The translations under genes and the position numbers were made by a program. The notes beneath the pieces are model-generated. The model saw only the letters and a list, made by a program, of their open reading frames with translations, was not told the origin of the DNA and did not search any database. Shown here one piece after another: positions 57,157 through 64,000 of a stretch of 64,000 bases of DNA. Every line of letters starts with the position of its first letter. The stretch's first letter is position 1. The DNA comes from Deinococcus radiotolerans (lineage in GTDB: Bacteria; Deinococcota; Deinococci; Deinococcales; Deinococcaceae), in contig NZ_BMPE01000001.1 of the NCBI RefSeq assembly GCF_014647435.1, positions 496,001 to 560,000 on the forward strand, in the 5' to 3' direction.

Positions 57157-57753
57157 ATGTCCGGTCCCGTCTCCCCCACCCAGCGACGCCGACTTCCCTC
57201 GGCCGACCGCCGCCAGCAGATCCTGGACGGCAGCGAGGACCTCTTCACCCACCAGGGCTTCGAGGCCATCAGCATGGGCGACATCGCCGCGCACCTCGGC
57301 ATCTCCCGGCCCACCGTGTACGCCTACTTCACGTCCACCGCCGACATCCTCGCCGAACTGCTCGACCAGCGCCTCTCCGAATTCGAGGAGCGACTGGCGC
57401 CTTTGCTGCGCGACCTGCACGAGCAGCCCCGCCCCTTCGCCACCATCCTGGGCCAGCTCATCCAGGAACGGCCCCTGCTGACCCTGCTTCAGAGCGGCAG
57501 CGGCCCCGCCTTCACCGAACGCCGACTGGCGGTCTTCCGGGACCTGGAAACGCGCCTGCACCAGCACGTGAGCCCCCCCGCAGGCCGCGCCCGCGTGCCG
57601 TACCTGCTGACCTGCCTGACGCTGCTGCTCCAGGCCACCGCCACGCACGCCATCACCGCGAACCTGACCGCCGAGCAGACCGGCGCACTGGCCGAGACCC
57701 TGGACCGCTTCGTGCAGGCTGGCATACAGGGCGCCGCGCCGCGCGACACATGA
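57157..57753 (+). CDS. TetR-family regulator
   Basis: 198 aa from ATG 57157, not the upstream in-frame ATG at 57115, which lies inside the operator. N-terminal HTH: RRQQILDGSEDLFTHQGFEAISMGDIAAHLGISRPTVYAYFTSTADIL. C-terminal ligand domain is helical and unassigned. Divergent from the YhgE-like gene, its likely target. Confidence 0.9.
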   Translation: MSGPVSPTQRRRLPSADRRQQILDGSEDLFTHQGFEAISMGDIAAHLGISRPTVYAYFTSTADILAELLDQRLSEFEERLAPLLRDLHEQPRPFATILGQLIQERPLLTLLQSGSGPAFTERRLAVFRDLETRLHQHVSPPAGRARVPYLLTCLTLLLQATATHAITANLTAEQTGALAETLDRFVQAGIQGAAPRDT

Positions 57754-57965
57754 AGGTCAAGCGTGAAGAACGACTTCACTCAGGTGTGACACTCCTGTGA
57801 CCCGCGTGGCGTACTCTGGAGGAACCAGCGCACAAGTGAATACGCGGGCCGGGTGAAGTCCGCAGCGCGAGAGGCCGGACTCCCAGAGTTAGGCCTCTCT
57901 TTCCTGCGGCTCCACTGTTGCCCGGCACGCCCTTCCGGGACGCGCGCGGCCACTATCCTGAGCGC
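57754..57965. other. Intergenic region after tetR
   Basis: 212 bp without a gene. It holds the hairpin/structure described at 57812-57903 and, at 57954-57959, TATCCT ending 6 nt before the leaderless SDR start at 57966. Confidence 0.5.
57812..57903 (+). ncRNA. Candidate structured RNA with terminator and pseudoknot
   Basis: Terminator-like stem GAGAGGCC (57869-57876) and GGCCTCTC (57892-57899) followed by TTTCC. Within its loop, CCAGAGT (57883-57889) can pair with ACTCTGG (57813-57819), forming a pseudoknot. It may be the tetR terminator, an independent small RNA, or a structured element; I do not recognise it. Confidence 0.4.
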
Positions 57966-58793
57966 ATGACGAACAGCATGCACGGCCGCCGCGTCCTGAT
58001 CACCGGAGCGACCGGCGGAATCGGCCTGATCACCGCCCGTGACCTCGTCACGAGGGGCGCGCACGTAACCATCGTGGGCCGCAACCCCGACAAGACCGCG
58101 AAGGTCGCCCGCGAGATCGGCGCCCAGGCCACCCTGCTGGCCGACCTGAGTGAACTGGCGCAGGTCCAGCGCGCCGCGCAGGAATTCACGGCGCGCGGGG
58201 AGGGCCTGGACGTGCTGATCAACAACGCCGGGGCGTTCTTCACCACCCGTCAGGAAACCCGCGAGGGCACCGAGCAGACCTGGGCGCTGAACCACCTCTC
58301 GCCGTTCCTGCTGACCCGCGAACTGCTGCCCCTCCTGCGCGCCGGGCACGCGCCACGCGTCGTGACGGTCGCGTCCGCCGCGCACGCCATGGGCCGCATC
58401 CGCCTGGACGACCCGGAATTCCGCCGCGGGTACGGCGGGTGGGCCGCGTACGCGCAGAGCAAACTGGCGAACATCCTGTTCGCGCGGGAACTCGCGCGGC
58501 GTGAGAGCAGCATTCAGAGCAACAGCCTGCACCCCGGCATGGTCGCCACGGGCTTCGCCCACAACAACGGCGGCTGGGTCAGCCGCGCCTACCAGCTCGT
58601 GGACCGCTTCGCCATCACGCCCGAGCAGGGCGCGCAGACCACCCTTCACCTCGCTGCCGACCCGGTCAGTGTCAGTGGCCGGTACTTCAGCAACTCCCGT
58701 GAAACCACGCCCGCCCCGCAGGCGCAGGATGATGGGACCGCGTACCGCCTGTGGACGCTCAGCGAAGCTGCCGTCAACGCGCACCTGTCCTGA
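57966..58793 (+). CDS. SDR-family oxidoreductase
   Basis: 275 aa from ATG 57966. NAD(P)-binding [31 protein letters not shown], catalytic [14 protein letters not shown]. Likely retinol-dehydrogenase-like SDR; substrate unknown. Confidence 0.9.
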   Translation: MTNSMHGRRVLITGATGGIGLITARDLVTRGAHVTIVGRNPDKTAKVAREIGAQATLLADLSELAQVQRAAQEFTARGEGLDVLINNAGAFFTTRQETREGTEQTWALNHLSPFLLTRELLPLLRAGHAPRVVTVASAAHAMGRIRLDDPEFRRGYGGWAAYAQSKLANILFARELARRESSIQSNSLHPGMVATGFAHNNGGWVSRAYQLVDRFAITPEQGAQTTLHLAADPVSVSGRYFSNSRETTPAPQAQDDGTAYRLWTLSEAAVNAHLS

Positions 58794-58854
58794 CGCCGCG
58801 CCAGTTGAACGTGGGAAGCGCACCGGGCCGGAAAACCCACTACCCTGAACGGCG

Positions 58855-59739
58855 ATGACCACCCTCGCCTTCCTCGGCCTGGGCGCCATGGGCGCCCCGA
58901 TGGCCGCGCACCTCGCCACCCACGCCCGCGACCAGCAGGCCCGCGTCCTCGTGTGGAACCGCACCGCCGGGAAAGCTGAAGCGCACGCCCAGGCCCACGG
59001 CACACAGGCGGCCACGCTGGCGCAGGTGGCCGCCGCCGACGTGATCTTCACCTGCCTGCCCACCAGCGCCGAGGTGGACGAGGTGCTGGACCAGATGCGC
59101 CCCCATCTGCGCCCCGGCGCCACCTGGGTGGACTGCACCAGCGGCCACCCTGAGGCGGCCACGCGGCAGGCCGCCGAGCTGGCCGCCCAGCAGGTGACCT
59201 TCCTGGACGCGCCGGTGAGCGGCGGTACCGTCGGCGCGCAGCAGGGCCGGCTGACCGTCATGGTGGGCGGCAACGCCGCAGCACTGGACGCTGTCCGGCC
59301 TCACCTCGCATTCGCGGGCAAGGTCGTGCATGTGGGCGACACAGGCACGGGCTTCGCAGTGAAGGCCGTGAACAACGCGCTGCTGGGCGTGACCCTCTGG
59401 GCCACCGGTGAGGGCCTGGCCGTGCTGGGCCGCGCAGGCGTGAACCTGAGCGCGGCGCTGGAGGTCATCAATGCCAGCAGCGGACGCAGCAACTCCAGCG
59501 AGAACCTGATCCCGCAGCGCGTCCTGACCCGTGAATTCCCCGCCACATTCGCGCTGGGCCTGCTGGCCAAGGACGCTGGCATCGCCACGGACCTCACGCA
59601 GTCCGTGCAGGGCAGCGCGCCGGTGCTGGCGCAGGTGGCCGCCCTGCTGCGCGCCGCGCAGCGTGTCGTGGGCGCGCAGGAGGACCACACAGCCGCCCTG
59701 AAATTCATCGAGGCGATGAACGAAACGGTCATTCAGTAA
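58855..59739 (+). CDS. 3-hydroxyisobutyrate dehydrogenase-family oxidoreductase
   Basis: 294 aa; TACCCT (58841-58846) ends 8 nt before ATG 58855. [16 protein letters not shown] (NAD(P)-binding), [26 protein letters not shown], catalytic Lys in [14 protein letters not shown]. Members include tartronate semialdehyde reductase and 3-hydroxyisobutyrate dehydrogenase; the exact substrate is not clear. Confidence 0.9.
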   Translation: MTTLAFLGLGAMGAPMAAHLATHARDQQARVLVWNRTAGKAEAHAQAHGTQAATLAQVAAADVIFTCLPTSAEVDEVLDQMRPHLRPGATWVDCTSGHPEAATRQAAELAAQQVTFLDAPVSGGTVGAQQGRLTVMVGGNAAALDAVRPHLAFAGKVVHVGDTGTGFAVKAVNNALLGVTLWATGEGLAVLGRAGVNLSAALEVINASSGRSNSSENLIPQRVLTREFPATFALGLLAKDAGIATDLTQSVQGSAPVLAQVAALLRAAQRVVGAQEDHTAALKFIEAMNETVIQ

Positions 59740-59804
59740 GAAGGTGGCGCTACCAACCTGGGGCCACTTAGACCCGTCAACCGACCCTGCTGCCCCTGAG
59801 CTGA

Positions 59805-59846
59805 ACACCCCCGCTGGTGCACGTCCGTGTGCGCCGCGGGGGGTGT
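59805..59846 (+). terminator. Terminator hairpin after the oxidoreductase gene
   Basis: ACACCCCCGC (59805-59814) pairs with GCGGGGGGTGT (59836-59846) with one bulged G, followed by CGCTTTCTT. Confidence 0.7.
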
Positions 59847-59877
59847 CGCTTTCTTGCCACGAGTCCGCCCGGTTTCT

Positions 59878-60360
59878 TCAGGCGCGGCAGACTTTCACAT
59901 TGAACGCGGCAGGTTGCAGGTCAGGTCCACGCCGCCCTGCGGGGTCCTGGCCTGGAGCCTGGGGACCGCTCCAGACGTTGACGAGCGCCTCGGCGCAGGT
60001 GGCCTCTGCCTGGGTGAGGGGCGACACGAGGGTGGCCTGGCCGCCAGGGGTCAGGGTCGCGAGCTGACGGGGGTTGCTGCGGGCCAGCTCCTTGCGGTCC
60101 GGCCCGGTAACCAGCAGCACGCCGTTTGCCACGGCGGGCCCCTTCAGCGTGCTGGTGAATCTGGAACGGGCCTGCACGCTGCTGCCAGTCCGGATGAGTT
60201 CCACCTGCACCGTGTAATGGCCCACGACCTCCCCGGCGGGCGTCTGGGCGTCCTGCGTGGCAACGCGCGAGACCAGGACGGTCGGTTCCGGCGCGGGGGC
60301 GGTGAGCATCAAGGAGCCCAGCAGGAGCGTGCCGAGCACGGCGTTGATCACGGCGGGCAT
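59878..60360 (-). CDS. Small exported hypothetical protein of the EPS locus
   Basis: 160 aa. N-terminal signal-like helix VINAVLGTLLLGSLMLTAPAPEP, then a beta-rich domain (HYTVQVELIRTGSSVQARSRFTSTLKG, LVTGPDRKELARS) and two Cys. Its ATG overlaps the stop of the glycosyltransferase by one base (TGATG), so it is translationally coupled and probably works with it. No homology recognised. Confidence 0.7.
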   Translation of the reverse strand: MPAVINAVLGTLLLGSLMLTAPAPEPTVLVSRVATQDAQTPAGEVVGHYTVQVELIRTGSSVQARSRFTSTLKGPAVANGVLLVTGPDRKELARSNPRQLATLTPGGQATLVSPLTQAEATCAEALVNVWSGPQAPGQDPAGRRGPDLQPAAFNVKVCRA

Positions 60361-61619
60361 CAGTCCCCGGCCTGCACGCTGACACTGTGGGTGGGCGAAG
60401 AGTTGGGCATCTGAATGCCCACGCGGGGCAGCTTGTTCCAGTGGATGCGGCGGCGCGAGAGAAACGCGGCGCAGGTCATAGCGATCACCAGCATGGCAAA
60501 GGGCCGCTGAAAGAGCCGCTGAGTGGGCGTGAGCAACAGGGGCCGCAGGGACTGACGGCCCAGGATCAGCGCCACGCCCGCCACAAGGAGGTCAGCAGAG
60601 ACGTTCAGGATGAGGGGCAGCAGGACGTTGCTGGAATTCCCGAGGATCAGGGCCAGGGCCGCGAGATCGAAGGCGGGGCCAGCGCCACCCAGCACCAGGC
60701 CGTACACGAGCACGTAGGGCAGGGTCAGCCAGCCCAGGCGGCCGCCACGGGCGTTCATGATCAGGTGGCGGTACTTGGCCATGACCTGGAAGGTGCCGTA
60801 CATCCAGCGCATCCGCTGACGCCACAGGCTCTTCATGGCGATGGGCGGCTCGGTGTAGCTCACGGCATTGGGTTCGAACCGCACTTGGTAGCCGGCCTGG
60901 GCAATGGCAATGGTGAGGTCCATATCCTCGGTGAGGGTGTCGCTGCTGTACTGCAGGCGGCGCAGAAGGTCGCTGCGGAACGCGCCGGCAGCGCCCGGCA
61001 CGACGCTCAGGGCACCCAGCATGTCCTGGGAGCGCCGCTCCATGTGCTGACCGATGGTGTACTCGAGGCTCTGCATCTGCGTGAGTGACGTGACGGGCCC
61101 AGCGACGCGCACGTCGCCGGCCACGGCGCCCACCCGGGGATCATTAAAGTGCTGGGCCAGGGTAGCCAGGGTGCCCGGGGCCAGGGCGGAGTCGGCGTCC
61201 ACGCTCACCGCGACCGGGTAGCGCAGGTGCTGGGAGGCGAGGTTCAGGGCGCTGGCCTTGCCACCGTTGGGTTTGCGCAGGACCAGCACGCGCGGGTCGG
61301 CCTGGGCGAACTCCTCGGCGATGCGGGCGGTGTCGTCCGTGGAGCCGTCATCCACCACGATGACCTGCAACTCGGGGATGTCCTGCGCAAGGACAGAACG
61401 GATGGTGTCGGCAATGCCGACTTCCTCGTTGTACGCGGCGATCATGGCGCTCACACCGGGCAGGCGCTGGCCGGCCACGCTGAGCAGCCGCTGACGTTGA
61501 CGGGCACGGTGAACCAGGGACAGGGTGATCGTCAGGACGGCTTTGAGCAGCAGCAGGCTGCCGATGATCAGCATGACCTGACCGAGCAGGGTAGATGGCA
61601 GCGCTGGAATAACAGTCAT
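60360..61619 (-). CDS. Processive family 2 glycosyltransferase (exopolysaccharide synthase-like)
   Basis: 419 aa. N-terminal transmembrane helix, then GT2 domain: VSAMIAAYNEEVGIADTIRSVL, VIVVDDGSTDDTA, VSVDADSALAPG (DAD), LTEDMDLTIAIAQAG (TED) and the QRMRW motif near LWRQRMRWMYG; C-terminal transmembrane segments. Organised like poly-beta-1,6-GlcNAc (PgaC) and hyaluronan synthases. Ribosome-binding site GGGAGGA before ATG 61619. Confidence 0.9.
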   Translation of the reverse strand: MTVIPALPSTLLGQVMLIIGSLLLLKAVLTITLSLVHRARQRQRLLSVAGQRLPGVSAMIAAYNEEVGIADTIRSVLAQDIPELQVIVVDDGSTDDTARIAEEFAQADPRVLVLRKPNGGKASALNLASQHLRYPVAVSVDADSALAPGTLATLAQHFNDPRVGAVAGDVRVAGPVTSLTQMQSLEYTIGQHMERRSQDMLGALSVVPGAAGAFRSDLLRRLQYSSDTLTEDMDLTIAIAQAGYQVRFEPNAVSYTEPPIAMKSLWRQRMRWMYGTFQVMAKYRHLIMNARGGRLGWLTLPYVLVYGLVLGGAGPAFDLAALALILGNSSNVLLPLILNVSADLLVAGVALILGRQSLRPLLLTPTQRLFQRPFAMLVIAMTCAAFLSRRRIHWNKLPRVGIQMPNSSPTHSVSVQAGD

Positions 61620-61949
61620 GGTGAGTCCTCCCTCGGGGCGGTCTCACCACTGGCTCCTCTCGTCTCGTACAGGTGACCGATTCAAAGACGAGGATCGACG
61701 CCTCCCGGCAGTTGCGGGGACAGTCCGGCACGCGGCTCGGCTGTCCCTCTGCGATTCAAGGTAGGCCGATGTGATTGCGCGTCGATGAACGGGAAGCCTC
61801 TGAAAATTTCGGTCAATGGGGGGCGTTGGGGGTGTGCCGAAATTGCAATTCAGCCCGACCAGTACGGCCTTTTCATTAATACGGGGCCACTGTGCGTTCA
61901 TCCGGATGAATCCCGCCGGAACTGGGCACGCCGCCAGAATGAGGCACAC
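61620..61949. promoter_or_regulatory. Divergent leader region of the EPS locus
   Basis: 330 bp between the divergent synthase and hydrolase genes. On the minus strand, GGGACAG/CTGTCCC (61741-61747 and 61717-61723 arms) with an inner CCG/CGG makes a hairpin in the synthase leader. At 61897-61910 lies TTCATCCGGATGAA, a perfect 14-bp palindrome likely controlling the plus-strand gene, preceded by an AT-rich stretch (TTTTCATTAATAC) that may carry its promoter. No ORF in this stretch looks coding. Confidence 0.5.
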
Positions 61950-62864
61950 GTGAGACGCTACCTGTCCATCCTGCTGCCCCTGACACCGCTGATCCTCCTG
62001 AGCAGTCAGGCTGCACCCAGCTCCCGCCTGCCCAGCTGCGGCATTTTCGGCCTGACGGTCAACAGCCTTGAGGTCCTGACTGCGGTGGAACGCAAGGTGA
62101 ACTGCACCTTCACGTCCGTCCGCTGGTTCCAGGACTGGAACGTGCCCTTCCAGCGGGAGTACGCCAGGGCACTCACGGGACAGAAGCGTGAACTGGAACT
62201 CTCCTGGCAGCCCCGCATCCGCAAACCGGATGGGACTGCCGTGGGCGTGCCCTACCGTGACATCGCCTCTGGCCGCCACGACGCCTACCTGAAGAAGTTC
62301 GCGCGGGACATCCGCAGTGGCGGCGCCACGGTCAAGATCACGTTCGCCCCGGAGATGAACGGCAACTGGGGCACGTACCAGCTGACCCGCACCAACACGC
62401 CCGCCGACTTCATCCGCGCGTGGCGGCACATGGTCAACGTCTTCCGCGCGGAGAAAGCCCCGGTCCGCTGGGTGTGGACACCGAATATCCTCTTCCCCGG
62501 CGCCCTGAGTTCCTACAAGGCGCTGTACCCCGGCGGAGCGTGGGTGAATGAAGTGGGCCTGGACGGCTACAACTGGGGCACCACGAACCCCTGGAACCGC
62601 TGGCTGAGTTTCCGGGACACCTTCGGGCCGTCCTACGCGGAGCTCAAGCGCGTGGCGGTGGGCAAACCCGTGCAGCTGGGCGAACTGTCCAGCGTGGAGC
62701 AGGGGGGCAGCAAGGCCGCGTGGATCCGGTACATGTGCGCGGACCTGCCGGGCTTCGGCAAGATCCGCCGGGCGTTCTGGTTTCACCTGAAAGACGGTCG
62801 GGTGGACTGGCGATTGACGACCAGCGAGGCCGCACTGGGGGCCTTCCGCCGCTGCGTGAAGTGA
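61950..62864 (+). CDS. GH26-like glycan hydrolase, exported
   Basis: 304 aa from GTG 61950 (GAGG before it); the longer in-frame reading has no coding character. Signal peptide VRRYLSILLPLTPLILLSSQAAP. GH26-type barrel: VKITFAPEMNGNWGTY (acid/base Glu), WVNEVGLDGYNWGTTNPW, and VQLGELSSVEQGG (candidate nucleophile Glu). Such enzymes cleave beta-mannan or other matrix glycans and are common in EPS loci. Confidence 0.82.
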   Translation: MRRYLSILLPLTPLILLSSQAAPSSRLPSCGIFGLTVNSLEVLTAVERKVNCTFTSVRWFQDWNVPFQREYARALTGQKRELELSWQPRIRKPDGTAVGVPYRDIASGRHDAYLKKFARDIRSGGATVKITFAPEMNGNWGTYQLTRTNTPADFIRAWRHMVNVFRAEKAPVRWVWTPNILFPGALSSYKALYPGGAWVNEVGLDGYNWGTTNPWNRWLSFRDTFGPSYAELKRVAVGKPVQLGELSSVEQGGSKAAWIRYMCADLPGFGKIRRAFWFHLKDGRVDWRLTTSEAALGAFRRCVK

Positions 62865-63053
62865 ACCGCCGGAATCCCTTGACGGCGTCTGCACCGGCGC
62901 CCCAGGGCTGTTGAGGCGCGTGCCGAGGTGCAGGCCACGTCCCCCCTCTCACCCCCTTTTATTAAAGCCGCGCACCCCCAGATGGGGGTGACACGTGAGG
63001 CGTTCATGTAAGAACCTTGAAGGACTGTTTTCGCGAAACTCGCCGGACAGTCA
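62865..63053. other. Intergenic region upstream of the riboswitch
   Basis: 189 bp. Contains the hairpin at 62973-62990, a weak TAAGAA -10 candidate at 63009-63014, and an extended stem GACTGT (63023-63028) with ACAGTC (63047-63052) around the palindrome TTTCGCGAAA (63029-63038). Nothing coding. Confidence 0.4.
62973..62990 (+). repeat. Hairpin downstream of the GH26-like gene
   Basis: CACCCCC (62973-62979), loop AGAT, GGGGGTG (62984-62990), perfect 7 bp, no T tract; possibly the terminator of the GH26-like gene. Confidence 0.4.
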
Positions 63054-63148
63054 GAGCATCCCAATGCTCAAGGCAAAACCGTTGCAAGACGGTGACGCAA
63101 AGCCACGGAACCCACAGGGTTGGCCGGGCCGCCAGAGGGAGATTCAGC
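63054..63148 (+). ncRNA. Cyclic-di-GMP-I (GEMM) riboswitch
   Basis: Hallmarks of the c-di-GMP-I aptamer in order: AAGGCAAAACC (63070-63080), CCGTTGCAAGACGG hairpin with a GCAA loop (63079-63092), GACGCAAAGCC (63094-63104), then GGCCGGGCCGCC (63122-63133). The position matching G20 of the aptamer is G, favouring c-di-GMP over cAMP-GMP. The GAGGGAG ribosome-binding site (63135-63141) lies in the 3' strand that would form P1 and the start codon follows at 63149. An alternative hairpin GAGCAT-CCCA-ATGCTC (63054-63069) competes for the 5' P1 strand. A translational switch is likely. Confidence 0.85.
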
Positions 63149-63916
63149 ATGCTCATTCGCCGTACCCTGTTCACTGCCCTGCTCAGCCTGAGCCTCGTCG
63201 CCTGCAGCGGCGTCACCAAACCCGAATCCACCGCCACGCTGCGCCCCGCGAGCGTCACCTGGTCAGAAAACTTCGATACCCTCGACGCGGGCAAGTGGAT
63301 CAAATCCAGCTGGGCGGGCTTCTGGCAGCAGCCCGGCCTGACCGGCGCGTTCGACTCGTCGCTGGCCAGCGTCAAGAACGGCCACCTGCTGCTCACGCTG
63401 AACGTGCAGAACTGCGCGACCGGCCTGTGTGCCCGCGCCGCCGAGGTGCAGAGCGCCCAGACCTTCGGCTTCGGCCGGTACACCTACCGCTTCCGCGCGG
63501 CCAGCACCAGCGCCAGCCCCACCAAGAGCGGCAAGGTCCTCAGCGGCAACATCAGCGGCGCCTTCAGCTACGTCGACAACAGCGCCACCGAAATTGACTT
63601 GGAAATCGAGGGAAACCGTCCCAAGACGCTGAACGCCGCCGTGTGGAACACCGTCAACAGCAAGGACTACAGCGTCATGCCCACCGGCGTGAGCTTCGGG
63701 CAGAACTTCCAGACGATGACCTACGAGTGGCGCCCCGACCGCATCACGTACTACCTGAACGGCTCGAAAGTCTGGGAGACCACCAAGAACGTCCCGCAGC
63801 AGCCCGCGCACATCATGCTGAACGTGTGGCCCACCAACAGCGCCGGGTGGGGCGGACAGGCCACGACGGGCACCGTGTACATGCTCGTGGATTCCGTCCA
63901 GTTCGAAGCCTTCTGA
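63149..63916 (+). CDS. GH16-like lipoprotein glucanase under a c-di-GMP riboswitch
   Basis: 255 aa from ATG 63149. Lipobox LSLVACSG (Cys20). GH16-type beta-jelly-roll with the active site EIDLEIEG (Glu, Asp, Glu); YTYRFRAAS and the C-terminal TYEWRPDRITYYLNGSKVW are typical of lichenases and laminarinases. Secreted and lipid-anchored, it probably cleaves beta-1,3/1,4-glucan in the matrix. Confidence 0.87.
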   Translation: MLIRRTLFTALLSLSLVACSGVTKPESTATLRPASVTWSENFDTLDAGKWIKSSWAGFWQQPGLTGAFDSSLASVKNGHLLLTLNVQNCATGLCARAAEVQSAQTFGFGRYTYRFRAASTSASPTKSGKVLSGNISGAFSYVDNSATEIDLEIEGNRPKTLNAAVWNTVNSKDYSVMPTGVSFGQNFQTMTYEWRPDRITYYLNGSKVWETTKNVPQQPAHIMLNVWPTNSAGWGGQATTGTVYMLVDSVQFEAF

Positions 63917-63921
63917 CACAC

Positions 63922-63965
63922 AAGAGCAGCCCCGCCCCAGAGCATGCAGGGGCGGGGTTACTCTT
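63922..63965. terminator. Terminator hairpin after the GH16-like gene
   Basis: AAGAG, cag, CCCCGCCCC (63930-63938), loop AGAGCATGCA, GGGGCGGGG (63949-63957), tta, CTCTT: a 9-bp perfect core with a 5-bp outer stem. Confidence 0.8.
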
Positions 63966-64000
63966 GCGGTTTACGCGGGGAAGGGCAGCGTACCCGTCGC

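Noticed and set aside
61620..61784. Cobalamin riboswitch in the synthase leader
   Set aside because: Fragments such as CTGTCCCCGCAACTG and AGCCAG are reminiscent, but the conserved blocks do not fall in the right order or spacing.

Overview
The window is GC-rich bacterial DNA that looks like a Deinococcus chromosome. Pointers are a UvrA2-type UvrA paralogue, UvrD, a SpoVS-family protein in a non-sporulating context, the FdhF/DUF1641/FdhD set, a PlsY-like/acyl-reductase fusion, and above all the start-site architecture. About 25 genes have a TANNNT -10 box ending only 5 to 8 nt before the start codon, the mark of leaderless mRNAs that is well known in this genus. I see no tRNA, rRNA, CRISPR array, insertion sequence or prophage. 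Genes are packed tightly on both strands, and convergent pairs are usually separated by a strong hairpin.

Layout. 0-11 kb: lipid-related PlsY/acyl-reductase fusion, DUF4388 protein, NAD(P)HX repair enzyme, TPR protein, rsmA, a PfkB-family kinase, an AI-2E-type permease and uvrD. 11-16 kb: a CDF metal exporter, then a formate dehydrogenase operon (alpha subunit, DUF1641 partner, FdhD). 16-26 kb: uvrA2, a lipoprotein, two metabolic enzymes, an aminotransferase, two rhodaneses, a SufT-like protein, a membrane Zn protease and SpoVS. 26-35 kb: PhoX-like phosphatase, cell-wall amidase, an Rrf2 regulator with cysteines, DUF1028, a small kinase, a C39 peptidase, RF3 and a SIMPL protein. 35-45 kb: a deacetylase/nitronate monooxygenase divergent pair, an HtrA-like protease with a LuxR-type regulator, an FAD dehydrogenase/FadR-type regulator divergent pair, leuA with an attenuator, and upp. 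45-54 kb: a kinase-like protein, a degenerate HD-GYP protein and a run of small enzymes with stop/start overlaps (GTGA), then an MFS transporter. 54-59 kb: a giant repeat-bearing YhgE/Pip membrane protein divergent from its likely TetR regulator, an SDR and a 3-hydroxyisobutyrate-dehydrogenase-like enzyme. 60-64 kb: an exopolysaccharide locus with a processive GT2 synthase, a small exported protein, a GH26-like hydrolase, and a GH16-like lipoprotein preceded by a cyclic-di-GMP-I riboswitch.

Most notable: (1) a complete leucine attenuator upstream of leuA, with a 14-codon leader peptide carrying three consecutive rare CTT codons, a leaderless promoter, a terminator with six Ts and an antiterminator pairing; (2) a cyclic-di-GMP riboswitch with a plausible translational switch in front of the GH16-like gene, tying matrix glycan turnover to c-di-GMP; (3) a fusion of a PlsY-like membrane domain to a cyanobacterial-type acyl-ACP reductase with its catalytic cysteine kept, which could supply fatty aldehyde, for example for the alkylamine lipids known in Deinococcus; (4) three compact divergent control regions (36.49, 41.98 and 57.12 kb) where palindromes coincide with promoter elements.
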